This document shows, piece after piece, positions 43,501-55,047 of a stretch of DNA of 64,000 nt. Source of the DNA: Gonapodya prolifera JEL478 (Eukaryota; Monoblepharomycota; Monoblepharidomycetes; Monoblepharidales; Gonapodyaceae). The notes beneath the pieces are model-generated. The model was not told the DNA's origin, did not search any database, and saw nothing but the letters and a program-made list of their open reading frames with translations. The DNA lies in assembly GCA_001574975.1 (NCBI GenBank), contig KQ965777.1:248001-312000 (forward strand). The letters run 5' to 3'. The position numbers and the translations under genes were made by a program. Within the stretch, counting starts at the first letter, position 1. Each line of letters begins with the position of its first letter.

Positions 43501-44247
43501 ATGTCCCTGACTTACCCACGTGTTGTCCACCCCACTCTTCCTGATGCAGACTACCTCGAGGGCGACTCTGGCGACCAGCACGAGGTCCCTTCGCACGCAG
43601 CGAACCTCCACCTTACCTACTCCGGCCAGAACAACAGCCCACCGCCGAACCTCTCCCCAGAGGAGGCCTTCGCCGTTGTGTACGGAGGGACTAACACCAC
43701 CCGTGCTGTCGGTGACGCGAAACAATACAAGTCCTCCAAGCTCATCAACATCATCAGCGTACGTGGACACGTTTTCATTGTGGCGTGTAATTTCAAGCTG
43801 ATTCATACGTGTGTCCTTTGATCGTGAAAACTTTCTTCACTCAATGCCGATAACCAGGCTGGAGTCGGTTGGTGGGCGATGAAGGAGTACGAAAAGAGGC
43901 GCCAGCAGCAGGGTCTCCCTCCATCAAACTCGCAATGGTAAGTCCACGACATCAAGTCTTGCCAAAGTCACGCTCGTTAACAGAGCTCCTCAACCTCTTG
44001 ACATTAGGGCGCACAAGCTCATCGCTGCGATGGCCAGCTACGAAGTCGCGCGGTAAGTATTCTAATACCTCACATTCTGAATCGACCGAATCGGAGATCT
44101 TATGTGATTTTGTATCCCAGCATTTGCCAGCAGCTCTACGCCGACAGGACCAGGGACATCAACGACGATATCGGATCTCTTCCTCCTCTTGAGGAGCTCC
44201 AGAAGCAGCTCACCGCAGACTCTGTCAGGATCGCGACCTCCCTCTGA
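43501..44247 (+). CDS. CipC-like / DUF3759 stress-associated protein
   Basis: Small soluble protein resembling the fungal CipC (concanamycin-induced) / DUF3759 family, whose biochemical role is unknown. Exons 43501-43758, 43858-43937, 44008-44052 and 44121-44247, all in frame, give about 169 residues. The second exon reads AGVGWWAMKEYEKRRQQQGL, matching the AxxAMKxYExxxxxNG pattern of the family. The next reads AHKLIAAMASYEVAR, the second conserved helix. The C terminus is EELQKQLTADSVRIATSL. The N-terminal 85 residues are less conserved, with YGGTNTTRAVGDAKQYK. The family call rests on the two helices. An additional upstream exon is possible. Confidence 0.65.
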
Positions 44248-44974
44248 ACTCATTAGTTGACTCAAATGTATTTTTGGAGAAAATCATTGGAAATTGGAAT
44301 TTGAGAAACGGAATGACGTTCATCCTCTTCTTCATAAATAGTTCAGCGCTCTTTGTCTGCGGCCTTTAGGACGGGAACTCTTAATAGATATTCAATTGCG
44401 CATCGTGGGTTGGCCGCTGTGTTTCCTGGGTGTTGGTTCACAGGAGTCGCTGCGACATGCACTCCGTCATATCTCCAGAAGTTCACCAGTTTTTGCGGTA
44501 GGAACCTCGCTGGAAATTAACCTCTTTCAGACAGTACGCCGTTTTGCACACTCCTCTCTCCTCCCACGTCGTCCAAACCTGACTCTGCACCGTCTGTAGA
44601 CGCCATGGGTGAACAGGTGGCGAATGCGACACTCCACTCCATGTATTGCACACGCTACCCTGTCTCTCTCCTCTCCCTGCGCCGAAATTCGAACCACCTG
44701 CGCACTTACAAAGCCTCGCCGCCATAGACTCATGCGGTACAGAACGCAACGGATGCGGACGTGTGGGAGTCTGTGTGAAAATCTTTTACATTCGAACTCA
44801 ATATTGGTGGTGGGAGTTCCCCTTCAAGGGTTTCTCAGTTATCCTCCCAAACCTGGTTGCATAACTTTATAATTTTTGTATGGTAACGCTCATCGCCATT
44901 TTACCGGCTGGTCTCTCCACCCTTGACCGGACATTGAACGTCGATCTAAGCATCATTTTGCGATCCGTCCCACC
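44248..44974. other. Intergenic region, nothing recognised
   Basis: About 730 bp between two plus-strand genes. Short frames on both strands (for example 44396-44599) have no family resemblance. A CATAACTTTATAATTTTTG stretch near 44861-44879 is AT-rich and could serve the downstream promoter. No repeats were found. Confidence 0.5.
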
Positions 44975-46309
44975 ATGAGCGCGCCGCAGCTCTACGAGGT
45001 GCTTCCCGGCGACGTTACTCGCGTCGAACAGTATGGGGCTTTCGTTGCCATCCATGGCTTCCATCAGCAAGGTCTCATTCACAAGTCGCAGCTATCCAAA
45101 TATAAAACCGACACTGCCAAGGGCGTGCTGGATGTGGGAGGTAAATGGAGAGCAATCGTGTTGTGAAGGACACTGGTCGCTCAAATATCTTGAAAGACAG
45201 AGTATGGGTCAAAGTAATCGCACTGGAAGATGACGAAGGCAAACCAAAGATATCTCTCAGCCTGAAATATGCCGATCAAAGTGGGAATCCGCGTCGTGTG
45301 TAGTTTCGGTACACTCGCTCATGGTTCGCCATCGCTTCTAGCTACGGGACAAGACCGCGACCCCAACAACGTCCAGCTCAAACTCGACATGAAAGGCCGC
45401 GCGAAAGATGTTTCCGCGTCCTATGCCGAGCGGCGCGCGGAGGCCACGCTGACATACAACACCGTGTGTAGGCGATGCGGGGGCTACGGACACCTTCCCG
45501 TGGAGTGCTTTGCGCAAGTGAAGAGGACGAAAGCGGAAGAGTTAGACAAGGAAGGCGCGGGAGATAAGTGGAGGGTGCTGGCGACGGAACGTGGCGATGG
45601 TGACGGTGGCGATGCGGACGAGGTCGCCAAAGAGGCGACAGGACCTCCATCAAGAGGGCAAAATAGTGTGGAGACTCTGAAGCTAGTAGTACAGCGATGG
45701 GACCTGGTGGAGGAGGATGCAGAGGTTGATACGAAATGGCAATCTGAAGCAGAGAAACAGAGGAAACAACAAAAGAAGGAGCGCTCCAAGTTGGAGAAGC
45801 AGGAGCGGAAAGAGCGGCGAAAGGAGGAGAAAGCCAGACGGAAAGCAGAAAAGGAGGAAAGTGACCAAGAAACGTATGGTTGGGTGGAAGCGCGTCCTCG
45901 TCCTGGGTCGGACAGATCACGTTCACCACGAGACCGCTCACGAGAACGTGACCGAAAACGGCAAAATGAGCAAGAGCCTGGACGGCAACGTGAACGTGAG
46001 CGAGAAATGGTCCGCTCACAAGAACGTGAACGGGAGCGGCGAAGTGAACGAGAGCGCACACGAGAACAAGAACCTGAACGGCAACGAGAACAAGAACGGC
46101 AACGAGAACAAGAACGGCGACGTGAACGAGAAAGGGAAAGTGAAAGGGAACGAGAAAGAGAACGAGAACGGGAACGCGACCGGGAAAGATCTCGACATTC
46201 AAGAGGCGACGGTAGGTATGAACAGTCCAGTCGGAGGCGAGACTCACGATCGCCTCGGCGTCACCAAAGCCGAAGCCGAAGTCGCAGCAGGGACAGGTAC
46301 CGGACATAA
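44975..46309 (+). CDS. ZCCHC17/pNO40-like S1 and zinc-knuckle RNA-binding protein
   Basis: Probable nucleolar or spliceosome-associated RNA-binding protein. An S1 domain occupies the first about 80 residues (LPGDVTRVEQYGAFVAIHGF then HQQGLIHKSQLSKYK). The intron at about 45142-45198 joins VLDVG to DRVWVKVIALEDDEGKPKIS, completing the S1 fold as in ZCCHC17. After a second intron come DPNNVQLKLD and a CCHC zinc knuckle CRRCGGYGHLPVEC. The rest is a very long charged tail: a Lys/Glu-rich helix (about 45720-45870) and an Arg/Glu/Asp alternating region from about 45900 to 46300, ending in an RS-like SRSRSRSRDRY. Vertebrate homologues end in a Lys/Ser-rich tail, so this tail is different in kind. 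The stop is at 46307-46309. Confidence 0.85.
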
Positions 46310-46429
46310 CAATTGACATTCAGTGACGCAAATTCATTCGCCTTGTATTAGGCATGCGCATCTTCGTATATAACTAAAAACATCATTTTAATGCTTTGCT
46401 TGCCAGTATTGTCCAAATCACTGCCGCTA

Positions 46430-48374
46430 TTAGGCAACCACAACCACGACCGCGAGAAGCGCCGCAAACAGCACCGCGGCCGTGCTTTTCCAATCCCGTG
46501 CCATGACCGACGATCCGGCGCCCGGCTTCATGGATCCCGACGACGACCCCGCGACACCCGCGGCGCTCGTCGCTGTGGCGCTCGTCCTGGCGGTGGACGT
46601 GGACGTGGACTTTGGTTGCGCGTTGACGACGGCGGCGATGGTGCCATTGATGGGGCCGGGAGTGGGGTCGATTTCGTACCCGGCAAATGCAGTTGCACTG
46701 AAGTGCGCCGAGTGGCGTGAGTACACAAGGCTGCGAGGCGATGCAGGATGAAAACAGGCAAAAACTCACGGTCCCCAGGTGTACAAGTCATACGGCAAAT
46801 CGGCAACAAATGGGTCCCGAATGGTCTGGTTCAAGGTATATGCATACGAGATGTTGACGCTGGTGTTGAATTCGCGCGGGGCCAGCACGGTGACTTCGTA
46901 CAGAAGCATGCCCTTCATCATGGGGAACGCCGTCAGGGCGGCCTGCGTGACCGTCTGGCTCCACCATGCTTTCTTGATTTCGAGTTCACCGGGTCTAGAG
47001 AGTGTGCGGTGTGCAGTGGACGGTGAGGTTAGAGTGGTGATGAGATTTGGGGTGAACACGACCTGGTGTGTGTACGTACCCAGGCCTTCCCTCAACGTGC
47101 ATCGCGCCCGTCTCGGTAACAATGAAGGGCTTGTTCTTGGACACGGAGTAGTTGGAGTAGAAGTCTGGCGTGGACATTTTGACGCCGCTCTGAGGGTCGC
47201 GCCCGTGGATCGAGTTGAAGAAGTCCTCGGCGAAGGGGATCGTGTTTTGGCCGAACGGAGAGCCGGTCCAGTCTGTGGAGCCAAGCCCGCACGTGCACGT
47301 TTGAGTACAGTCACAACAATGACAGAGCGCTGTGAGTAAACAGCCACACAACGACCTCACCAACGCCATCCCGCGCCCTACTCACACAAACTCATCCCAA
47401 CCCAATCGACGTACTGGTCGCCCGGCCAGAACGGTCCGTATGGGTCGTCGTTGACGTCGACGACGCCGTCGTTGTTGGTGTCCAGCTCGATGAAGTCGGC
47501 CGACCCGGGAGTGGCCGGGGACCGCGCGCCGTAGGGGTACGTGACACCAATGTTGGGGGACCAGAGCATGGCGGTTTTGGGGGCGCCGGCGTGGACGCCG
47601 CTGTGGGGGGAAGGGGGTGGGATATGAGATTGGCGGGTAGGGGTGGATGTGCAGGGCCTTAAAGACTCACGTGGCGACGGCGGCAAAGGTTTGACGATAC
47701 AGAGCGGGCTTGATGCCCCAGGCGTACCCTGAAATGGGAGATGGACAACGTTGTTAGATGATGGAAAGAAACATGGTGGGTCAATCACACTCACAGTCTC
47801 CGTTCATCTCATGCGCAAATCTGCAAGTAGGCAGAAATATACATTCAGATTCATCATTCAATGGGAGGTTGTATTTTGTCAGACGTGTGTCGGATGAACA
47901 ACAACCCTCGGGCAAAGGAGACACCCACCGGAGCAGGACGGAAATGTTGGCATCGTTAAGGGTCTTGCAGACTTTAACAATGTTTGCGATCTCCGCTGCG
48001 TCGACTTTATCCAATCCGGCGATGGGCTCCATTGTGATGACGAGCACCCCGTTCTCAGGGAACGGCTCTCTCAACACCTTTGTCTTGAGGTACTCAAAGG
48101 CGCCATCCTCGATCGGGTTGGCCATGAACCACATGTAGATGAGACTTGCGCGGCCGATGCGGCGGGAGAAGTTGAGAGGGCTGTCTGCGTTCCAGTCGAG
48201 GGAAGCCCCCAGCCAGTGGTTCTCTGGCGGGGGGACGGGGTTTGTGGTCTGCGGGAGCACGGGGGAGGGAGCGAAGGGGGCCAGCGAGAGGAAAAGCAGC
48301 AGGACGGATGCGAGGGTAAGAGGGAACCGTCGCTGGTGGCGGGACGACATCGGTCGGTCAGGAGCGGTGGACAT
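46430..48374 (-). CDS. GPI-anchored GH26-like glycoside hydrolase
   Basis: Secreted enzyme resembling GH26 beta-mannanases and related endoglycanases, attached to the cell surface. N-terminal signal segment (LTLASVLLLFLSLAPFAPS) from the ATG at 48374 or, more typically, 48350. The catalytic fold starts with NHWLGASLDWN and RIGRASLIYMWFM. The acid/base Glu is in RFAHEMNGD, joined across an intron to the CYAWGIKPALY exon. Then come TAMLWSPNIGVTYPYG, DQYVDWVGMSLYWLG and the nucleophile region KPFIVTETGAMH. The C terminus is Ser/Thr-rich, followed by a strongly hydrophobic tail (TAAVLFAALLAVVVVVA) typical of a GPI-attachment signal. About seven exons with short introns. Substrate specificity is open. 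Confidence 0.8.
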
Positions 48375-49198
48375 GGTAGCTGCCGGGGGAGAGCAGATGG
48401 ATCGTTCTGCAAGCGGGAGAGTGGAGCGGGGGTGGGGAGTGCGGGAAGAGGGCCTGCCTCTCCAAAGATGCGAATAATGAAATGGAGGGCTGCACGGCGC
48501 ATCGGAGCCCTTTTTGGAAATTTGCGTTCATTGCGCCACAAGAACGGCGACCCTTTCTCCCCAACAAATTCAGGCGAAGTCTGATTGCAGCCTGCGAAGA
48601 AAATGGGGGGGAGTTCGATTTATATATAGAGATTGTTTGGTGGTGGGTGTGTGGATGATTATGTCTTTGCGATAGTGCTTCGCACTTGTTCCAGTTAACC
48701 TATAAGACTGCAACGCAAGCTGCTCGGTCGGCAAGCATCCATTTTTTGTGGTGCCGTGTGATATTTTAGGTTTCGAGACCATCTCAGACTGTGCCCAAAG
48801 GATATGCTTGAAAGGCTGAGAAACAAAACAAGTCCTTCATGTAATCCACATCCAACTAACGCAAAAACAAAGAGTCAAACAAAGAGTCAAGTAAATTCTA
48901 TTCTACACGCATGGCCCGTGTCCCAATGTCCGCAACGCCGCGTAAGGAATGCAAAGGGGGGTCGTGACGGAGGAGTACATCCGGAGAAAAAGACCAGCGG
49001 AAGAGGAAGGAGGGTAGAAGTAATATAGGTGTATGGTGCACAGTAGTCCAATGGGGTTGGGACGGGGGGAGGGGGGGAAAGGTGTGTCTAACAGCTCAGG
49101 AGTCCAAATTGCCACGTGGGAAGTCCACTACGTGCACATGCAGTTGCCGCCCAACAGCCCTTGTCCATCCCCATCTCCACGCCTTTCGCCTCGAGGCT
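48375..49198. other. Intergenic region upstream of the GH26-like gene
   Basis: About 820 bp between two minus-strand genes. It includes a TATATAAA on the minus strand at 48619-48626, about 245 bp upstream of the GH26-like start, a small GTGC-TTC-GCAC hairpin near 48678, and a CACGTG at 49113-49118. Open frames here look random. Confidence 0.5.
48619..48626 (-). promoter_or_regulatory. Possible TATA box of the GH26-like gene
   Basis: TATATAAA on the minus strand about 245 bp upstream of the GH26-like start codon at 48374. The distance leaves room for a leader; no other core element was recognised. Confidence 0.3.
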
Positions 49199-49849
49199 CT
49201 AGACCTTGACGCCCACAGTCTTTTCCCGCATCAGCTTCTCGCCCAGTCGCGAGTGCGCGGCCGCGCGGCACGAGTCCAGCTGTGCGCACGCGTGCAGCTC
49301 GGGAAGGCGGTGGGTGCCTAGTAGAGGAAGTTGGGGATTGGAGTGGGGTGGGTGGGTGGTTGGGGTAAGTGGGGCGAAGCGGGGAGGCGTTTGGGGTAGA
49401 AGGGGGCGTCGAGGTTGGGGGCAACAATGAACAGAAACGGAAGCAGAGTCGTGGCAGTGAGGATAGCGAACGGAAATCAGAACCAAGCGATTATAACCAA
49501 CGCCGCCCTCAAGGGGCACGCGGGGATCGGCAGACTCACCACAGAAGTTGCCCGCGCAGTACCGACACAGTCCCACAATCTATAGTTGACGCAGCAACGA
49601 AAGGCGGAGCGGAGGGCGGAGAGGGGCAGAGGAGCGGGTGGGCAAGTGATTAGAGAGCAGGGTGAGTCACATGACCACCCGCAACCGCCGAACGATAGGC
49701 CCCAAACGCACCTTCACGACGCGGTTCTGGCACGTAGGCAGCGCACACTTCTGTGCCTTGCTGCGTGAGGGGGCGGGTGATGGAGCGGACGAAGCGGGCG
49801 CCGCGGAAGCGTTAGCGGACTGCTCAGACGGAGGGGAGATGGGTTGGGA

Positions 49850-49882
<33 letters not shown>

Positions 49883-49894
49883 GGAGGACTGCAT
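49199..49894 (-). CDS. AN1-type zinc-finger protein with polyglutamine start
   Basis: Small protein of about 115 residues with a single AN1 zinc finger, a fold that often accompanies ubiquitin or stress functions. Exons 49894-49712, 49579-49540 and 49317-49199 join in frame. The finger is assembled across both introns: CALPTCQNRVVK, IVGLCRYCAGNFCG, then THRLPELHAC. This gives the spacing C-x4-C-x9-C-x2-C-x4-C-x2-H-x5-H-x-C expected of AN1. The start at 49894 gives MQSS, then nine glutamines coded by a perfect CAG repeat, then a Ser/Ala/Pro-rich linker. The C-terminal helix is LMREKTVGVKV. An N-terminal A20 finger is absent. Confidence 0.82.
49855..49883. repeat. CAG/CTG trinucleotide repeat coding polyglutamine
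   Basis: Pure GCT/CTG repeat on the plus strand (CAG on the minus strand) that encodes the nine-Gln run near the N terminus of the AN1 protein. Its purity suggests it may vary in length between strains. Confidence 0.85.
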
Positions 49895-50161
49895 TGGCGT
49901 AAGTGTGTTTGTCGGTTTGCGGTTTGCGGGGTGCGCTTGGTGTGGGTCTGTTGTGTGCTTCCGCAACTGGGTGGTGCTCTTATCTGGCCGGATCCTGTGG
50001 TTCCTGCGGACACAGGCCACCACAACTCAGCGAATCTGGTGGAAGGCCCTGGAATCCGTGCCATTCTTGCTTACAATACTTGAGAATGGACGGGGAGTAT
50101 TTGGGAAAGGAAAATAAGTCGAGCGATTGATTTTCTGTGGGTTTTGGTGAAAGTCGCCATC

Positions 50162-50537
50162 TCACGTGACCAGCCGCTCTTGGCGCCTGGCGAATAAACT
50201 GCCCCACGCATGCACAACACAGGTCAGTTGCGACACTACCCTTTGCATGGATGCCTCGTCATGTATGTCTGCAATATGTTGCTCCACCAAATATGTTGCC
50301 CGAACGCTCCCCTGCAAGGGTAAAGGGAGCTTGCTCAATGCAGCTGCAAACACGGGTTCTTTATAGACCCCTGCCCCCGTCAGTGGGTGCAAATCAATGA
50401 AACGACACCTAACCGGCGTCGTGCGATTTGTGGTTTGGTGCACAACAATGCTGGTGCCGGAAGGGATTCTGATGAGCACCAGTTTTGCATCATTCATCAG
50501 CTCTTCGATAATCCATTCCGATAGCGTTATGAACTAT
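50162..50537 (-). CDS. Unrecognised open frame, possible exon of a hypothetical gene
   Basis: An open minus-strand frame of about 120 codons with reasonable protein-like composition (LSEWIIEELMNDAKLVLIRI, then VRCRFIDLHPLTGAGVYKEP, then LVEQHIADIHDEASMQRVVS). The possible 5' border is an acceptor AAATAG just before 50535, implying an upstream exon that I could not fix. A start within the frame at 50497 is the alternative. No family is recognised. It ends within about 270 bp of the AN1 gene start on the same strand. It may be a real small gene or chance. Confidence 0.3.
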
Positions 50538-50666
50538 TTGAGTCAGTAACTGTGACCGAGTGCCGAGACTGAGAACTGAAGGCCTCAGCATAGTCACCCT
50601 CAGCTTCCCTCATGACTGGACGCAACGAGCGTTTGCGCTCATAGCACCTTGCATTTTCCTCTCTTG

Positions 50667-52727
50667 ATGACCCCAATGCTCTCCCCATCGACGTCCCTGT
50701 CTTCCCCTTCCTCACCAACTCCCTGGCACCGATCTCCACCTCCAGCACTCCCGCCCCGCCTGCTCGCGCTGGCACTCTCCTTCCTCGCCGACTCGCCCCC
50801 ATCACTCGCAGCGGCATCTCGCGTTTCCCGATCCTGGTACGGCCACGTCCACTTCAACAGCTTCGTCACGTGGGACCCGACCCGGACCTGCGAGAAATCA
50901 GATCATGTCAAGCTGCAGCACCATCACACACCGCGCTCGCTTCTCCTCGCTCGGCCTCGACTTGCCTGCCATAGGATATCGTCGCCATTGACTGCCTTTG
51001 GCAAGCTTCTCGCTCTCCTTCAATCAAATAATCCTGCAGCTGTCGTGGCCGGGGGTCGAATCCTCGTGATAGACTTGGAGGGCGTTGAAGAGGAGCTCTA
51101 CTCTGAAGGTGCGCTTCGAGGCTATTTTCACGGTGTTTCACGACCCGGGCAGACCTTTTACATGCATTACTATCTCCCCCTAGTGCCACCAACCTTCCTC
51201 ACAACCATCCTCACGCGCTGCCCCTCTCTCACCTCGCTCCTCCTCCCTTCATGCTCATTCCTGCGCCCCACCTCGGTCCGCCTCCTTCTGCAGAGCGGAC
51301 GGACATTCTCGACCTTGCATACGCTGTCCCTCCGCGGCTGCCAGGCTCTCCCTCCAACCAACCTGCTTGAACTCCTCGGCGTGCTCCCGAATCTCAAGCG
51401 CATCGACCTGTCGGAATGCTACGGTGTTACGGGCGCCGTCATCGAAAAAGCGCTTCTCCAGGGCAGGTTGGGGAGCTCGTTGGAGGAGTTGGGGATCGAA
51501 GGAGTGGAAGTCGGAGAGTGAGTTTAATAGAAGATCCGTGCTGAATGCTGGGGCCCGGGTGTTGCATGGTTCCGAGATACCGTGCGACGGAAAGATGGAA
51601 GTGTGCAAATATTTCATCTACCGTCAACGTGTGGATGCAAAGAGTGGTTCGAAAATGCATACATCGAAGGCTATTTGTGCCAGAAGAGGCCCATGGATGG
51701 TCGCCCACTTTATTTTTTGACGTTTGAGTGCCATGTCGGGTACCACACACTCTCTAACATTACATCGAACCTCGCTCCTCTCTCCACCCCACTTTATCAG
51801 CACAACCATCCACCGCATATCTCTCCACCTCCCCAACCTCAATACCATCCTCCTTCGTCGTCCCGGCCCACGCCTCACCGACAGCGGGGTCGCATACCTT
51901 GCACTTCCGCCCCAGCAAAGCGCTGCTTCCACTGCACCGAATTCCGTAGTGCATCTCCTTCCAGCGCTTCCGTTGCGCCGCGTGGGGCTCAGAGAGATCC
52001 GCAATCTCACTGAGGAATCCATGTTCCGCCTCGCACACAATTGCGGCGCGTCGCTCGTCTCGCTCGACCTACGCGGGTCTGGGTTACCGTCTCCCGGCTC
52101 AAAGATCCCGCCGCTGTTTTTCACGGCCCAGACACTGCGCGTAACCCTCTTCAATCTGCCCAATCTCACACACTTCCACTTCTCGTCGCGACACATCATT
52201 CGACGATCCACCCCGCCTTCACCCGCGCCGCCTCCACCAGCGGAACGAGAGCACCTTGAGGCTTGCGCAGAGGCGTTTGCGAGGTATTGTCCCTCCATGG
52301 CGGAGATCACGATCGATGGTGTAGACGATAGGACACCCGGTTGGTGCGTCGCTGTGCTGGGCTGGGGTCTTACCAGAGCTGCGAATGGCAAGAGAATGGT
52401 GAAGATGTTGGTCGAGCGAGGTGACTACGGTAAGTCAAGGCCCGTACTGCATCTCGCGCTTTTGGTCACTCCAGTTGTGTATCACACGCAGAGTCCGATC
52501 ACCTTCTGGGCCTCTATGCCACCCCGGAAATCCAATCAATTGCGCCATCACCCACCTCCTCTTCCATGGAGGTCTTTCAGAGGTCCAAGGAAGTTCGTCC
52601 CGTCCCCAACGTTTCTCCTGCGGGCCATGTCTGGTGCAACCGACCAGTGGACGAGAATTTCTTGAAAGGGTGGGATGGCTGGTTTGGAGCGAATGCAGAG
52701 CTGATGGTGCGGAAAAGTGATGCGTAA
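50667..52727 (+). CDS. F-box/LRR-type protein
   Basis: Probable SCF adaptor. From the ATG at 50667, an F-box-like segment reads LPPRLLALALSFLADSPPSL with AAASRVSRSWYGHV and FNSFVTW. Leucine-rich repeats follow: LTTILTRCPSLTSLLLPSC, LHTLSLRGCQALPPTNLLEL, LPNLKRIDLSECYGVTGAVI, LGSSLEELGIEGV. After an intron (from about 51519) come more: ISLHLPNLNTILLRRPGPRL, LREIRNLTEESMFRLA and LVSLDLRGSGLPSPG. The cysteine-containing LRR type fits AMN1/FBXL-like proteins. A final exon after about 52493 (SDHLLGLYATPEIQSIAPS) runs to the TAA at 52725-52727. The coding sequence is C-rich. Confidence 0.75.
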
Positions 52728-52842
52728 TAAGTACGGCAATTTTGGTTTGAACCGTGTGTTGAAGTAGTTATCTATTTTTAATGCTGTATTGCGGTACGAT
52801 AAACAAGCACTGTACACATTTGTAAGCTACGACGTTGTTCAA

Positions 52843-54936
52843 TCACAGTTTCCCTTTCTTCCCTTCCAACACAATCCTGGCCTCGGCAATGGATTGTTGT
52901 TCCGGTGAACCATCTTCAGGAGGAATGACGTGGTCGGGGTTCATGATGTTGTTCGGGTCAAGTCCTCTCTTGATCTACGCGTCGGAACAATGGTTAAATG
53001 TTATACCTCGATTGGTGCGTAAAAGCACAAAATATTTACCGTCCTCATCACCCCGACGGCCTCCTCGCCGAGCTCCTCAACGAGATACTTGCGTTTGTTC
53101 TTACCAACGCCGTGCTCGCCTGTGCAGGTTCCCCCCATAGAAATGGCCATCCGAGCGAGCTCTCCGGCAAACGCGTGCGCGCGTTCGAGCTCGGCACGGT
53201 TGCCGCGGACTGTAGCGAGTCCGTGGTGCCAGTTGCCATCCCCCGCGTGCGCAACGACTGGTCGAAGAAGCATATCATAAGAATTGTGGAGCGAGGGATG
53301 GAGCAACGAACGAAATCTTGACTCACTGGGCGCAACGAGACCGTACTTTGCTCTCAACTCCTGGGCTTTGACAAGTGCCTCTGCCAATTTACTGATGGGC
53401 ACCGCAACATCAGTAGAGGAAAACTCAAGATCCGTCTTCTCATCTACGTTAGGGTCAATCTTACGACGCAGCGCCGGGGACGCATAGATTTGGAGACGGC
53501 GCACGTTCCAAATGGCGTTTGTCTCGGCTGCTGTGGTGGCGCGGTGCACGCGAAGGACGCCTGGACCTATGGAGTCCGCGATGGCTTTTATTTGAGAAAA
53601 TTGGTGATCGACGATGGGATTTGGTCCAGCAAACTTGGGAAAATGTTTGTAGGGGGCGGATAGAGCGTTTCCTTTTGTCGTGACTCACTTCTACGAGAAC
53701 CGTTGTCTTCTCCGGCAACGTGGACTGTGGCACCATTAGATTTCCGGCCCTGTTATGAGGTCGTGAACACTAATTGGAACGAATACGAATCGATGACTGC
53801 TGGGAACACACCTCACGGCATCTTCGTCCATCAGTTCCAAACGGTTCAATTGCATCCCGCTCTGGACCACCTTCCCTACAAAAACACCGGCGTCGAGGAC
53901 GCCAGCAAATACCACCGCGGCGACTGCGAAGTTCTCCGGGATGACACGCAACCGAATTGTGACTTGGGTAATGATACCCAGCGTTCCCTCCGACCCAATA
54001 AATAGCCGGGTGAGGTCGTACCCAGCAGAAGATTTAGTCGGTCGGCGACGGGTGGTCACCACTTTGCCCGAGGGGAGGACGACACGGAGACCGAGGACAT
54101 TTTCTGGACAGGAACGTGATCAGGCCTTGCCCTATTCCGCGAATGTCCCCGAACACTTACCTTTCATAGTACCATACCTCCATGCTCGTGTGCCCGAGCA
54201 CGAAGTGGCTGGTGCGGGGAGACCAGAGATGATGTGAGACGATGGGCAAAACCGCCGTTGGCATAAACAACTTACCACACATTCCTCCAACACTGGCCCC
54301 TGGAGCGGGGTCAGGCGCAAAGAATATTCCGTGCGGCTCCAAGTCGATGTTAAGCTTCGAGAGTATCCCGTTATGTTGATGTTCCCTAAGATCTGGCGCT
54401 GACGGCACTCACAACAGTCCAGGAGAGCCCCGGTTCAACGACAGCAGATAGATCGTCCTTGTGAAGCTCCAGCAGTTTGTCCATCCTTGACAAGTCCAAA
54501 ACGATGCCACCAAGAGGGGATGGGACAACATGACCCTCGATCGAAGTTCCTGCACCTGGAGGGGTTGGGAGAAGTGTGACCCACACTTGTATCGCATGTC
54601 GCAGGATAGTGAATGATCTATAAAAAACTTACCGTATGCAACAATGGGGACCTTCAGACGATTGCATTCTTGCACCACCAAAACGACCTGTGCCTCGCTT
54701 TCAACGTACACGACGGCATGAGGAGCGAACGATTCCGCCACAGAAATGTCTTTGCTCCTTCTCTGAAGGGCTTCGGGATCGGTCACGACCTGGGATGGGT
54801 CCGGCAACTTCGACCTCAAAGACGTCAGGAGCTCGGTGTAGTTCCCCGGCTCCGGGAGAGTCGGAGCGGCCACGAACGAGTCCTCCTTGCTGTCCTTCTT
54901 TCCGTGTAGATATGTGGCGGCTCCTGCGGGTGGCAT
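52843..54936 (-). CDS. DLD: Mitochondrial FAD-linked D-lactate dehydrogenase (cytochrome)
   Basis: Oxidises D-lactate to pyruvate, passing electrons to cytochrome c. The start at 54936 gives [13 protein letters not shown]. No clear presequence is seen, so a further 5' exon may be missing. The FAD-binding domain contains [18 protein letters not shown] (joined across an intron), [14 protein letters not shown] and [16 protein letters not shown]. After several introns come [20 protein letters not shown] and [13 protein letters not shown]. The C-terminal domain contains [20 protein letters not shown], the metal/substrate region, and [18 protein letters not shown], then [14 protein letters not shown], and a stop at 52843-52845. 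Around ten exons. Closely related alternatives (glycolate oxidase GlcD type, D2HGDH) fit less well than D-LDH because of the TGEHGVG context and length. Confidence 0.9.
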
Positions 54937-55047
54937 TGTCGAGTGATGGCCTTTCCCACGTCGAGTTCCCCAGGCAGTGAGTGTGTCCCTCCGGAATCTG
55001 TTGTCGGTCAATCATCTGGCCGGATGGAAGCAATAATAATGATAGTA

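Noticed and set aside
45900-46300. Purine-rich repeat DNA considered as a satellite or mobile repeat
   Set aside because: It is the coding sequence of a mixed-charge tail continuous with the zinc-knuckle protein.
48570-49030. Short frames on both strands
   Set aside because: Composition is random-looking and there are no plausible start or splice signals.
51045-51075. GGGTCGAATCC string resembling a tRNA T-arm
   Set aside because: It lies inside the F-box/LRR coding frame and has no matching acceptor or D arms.
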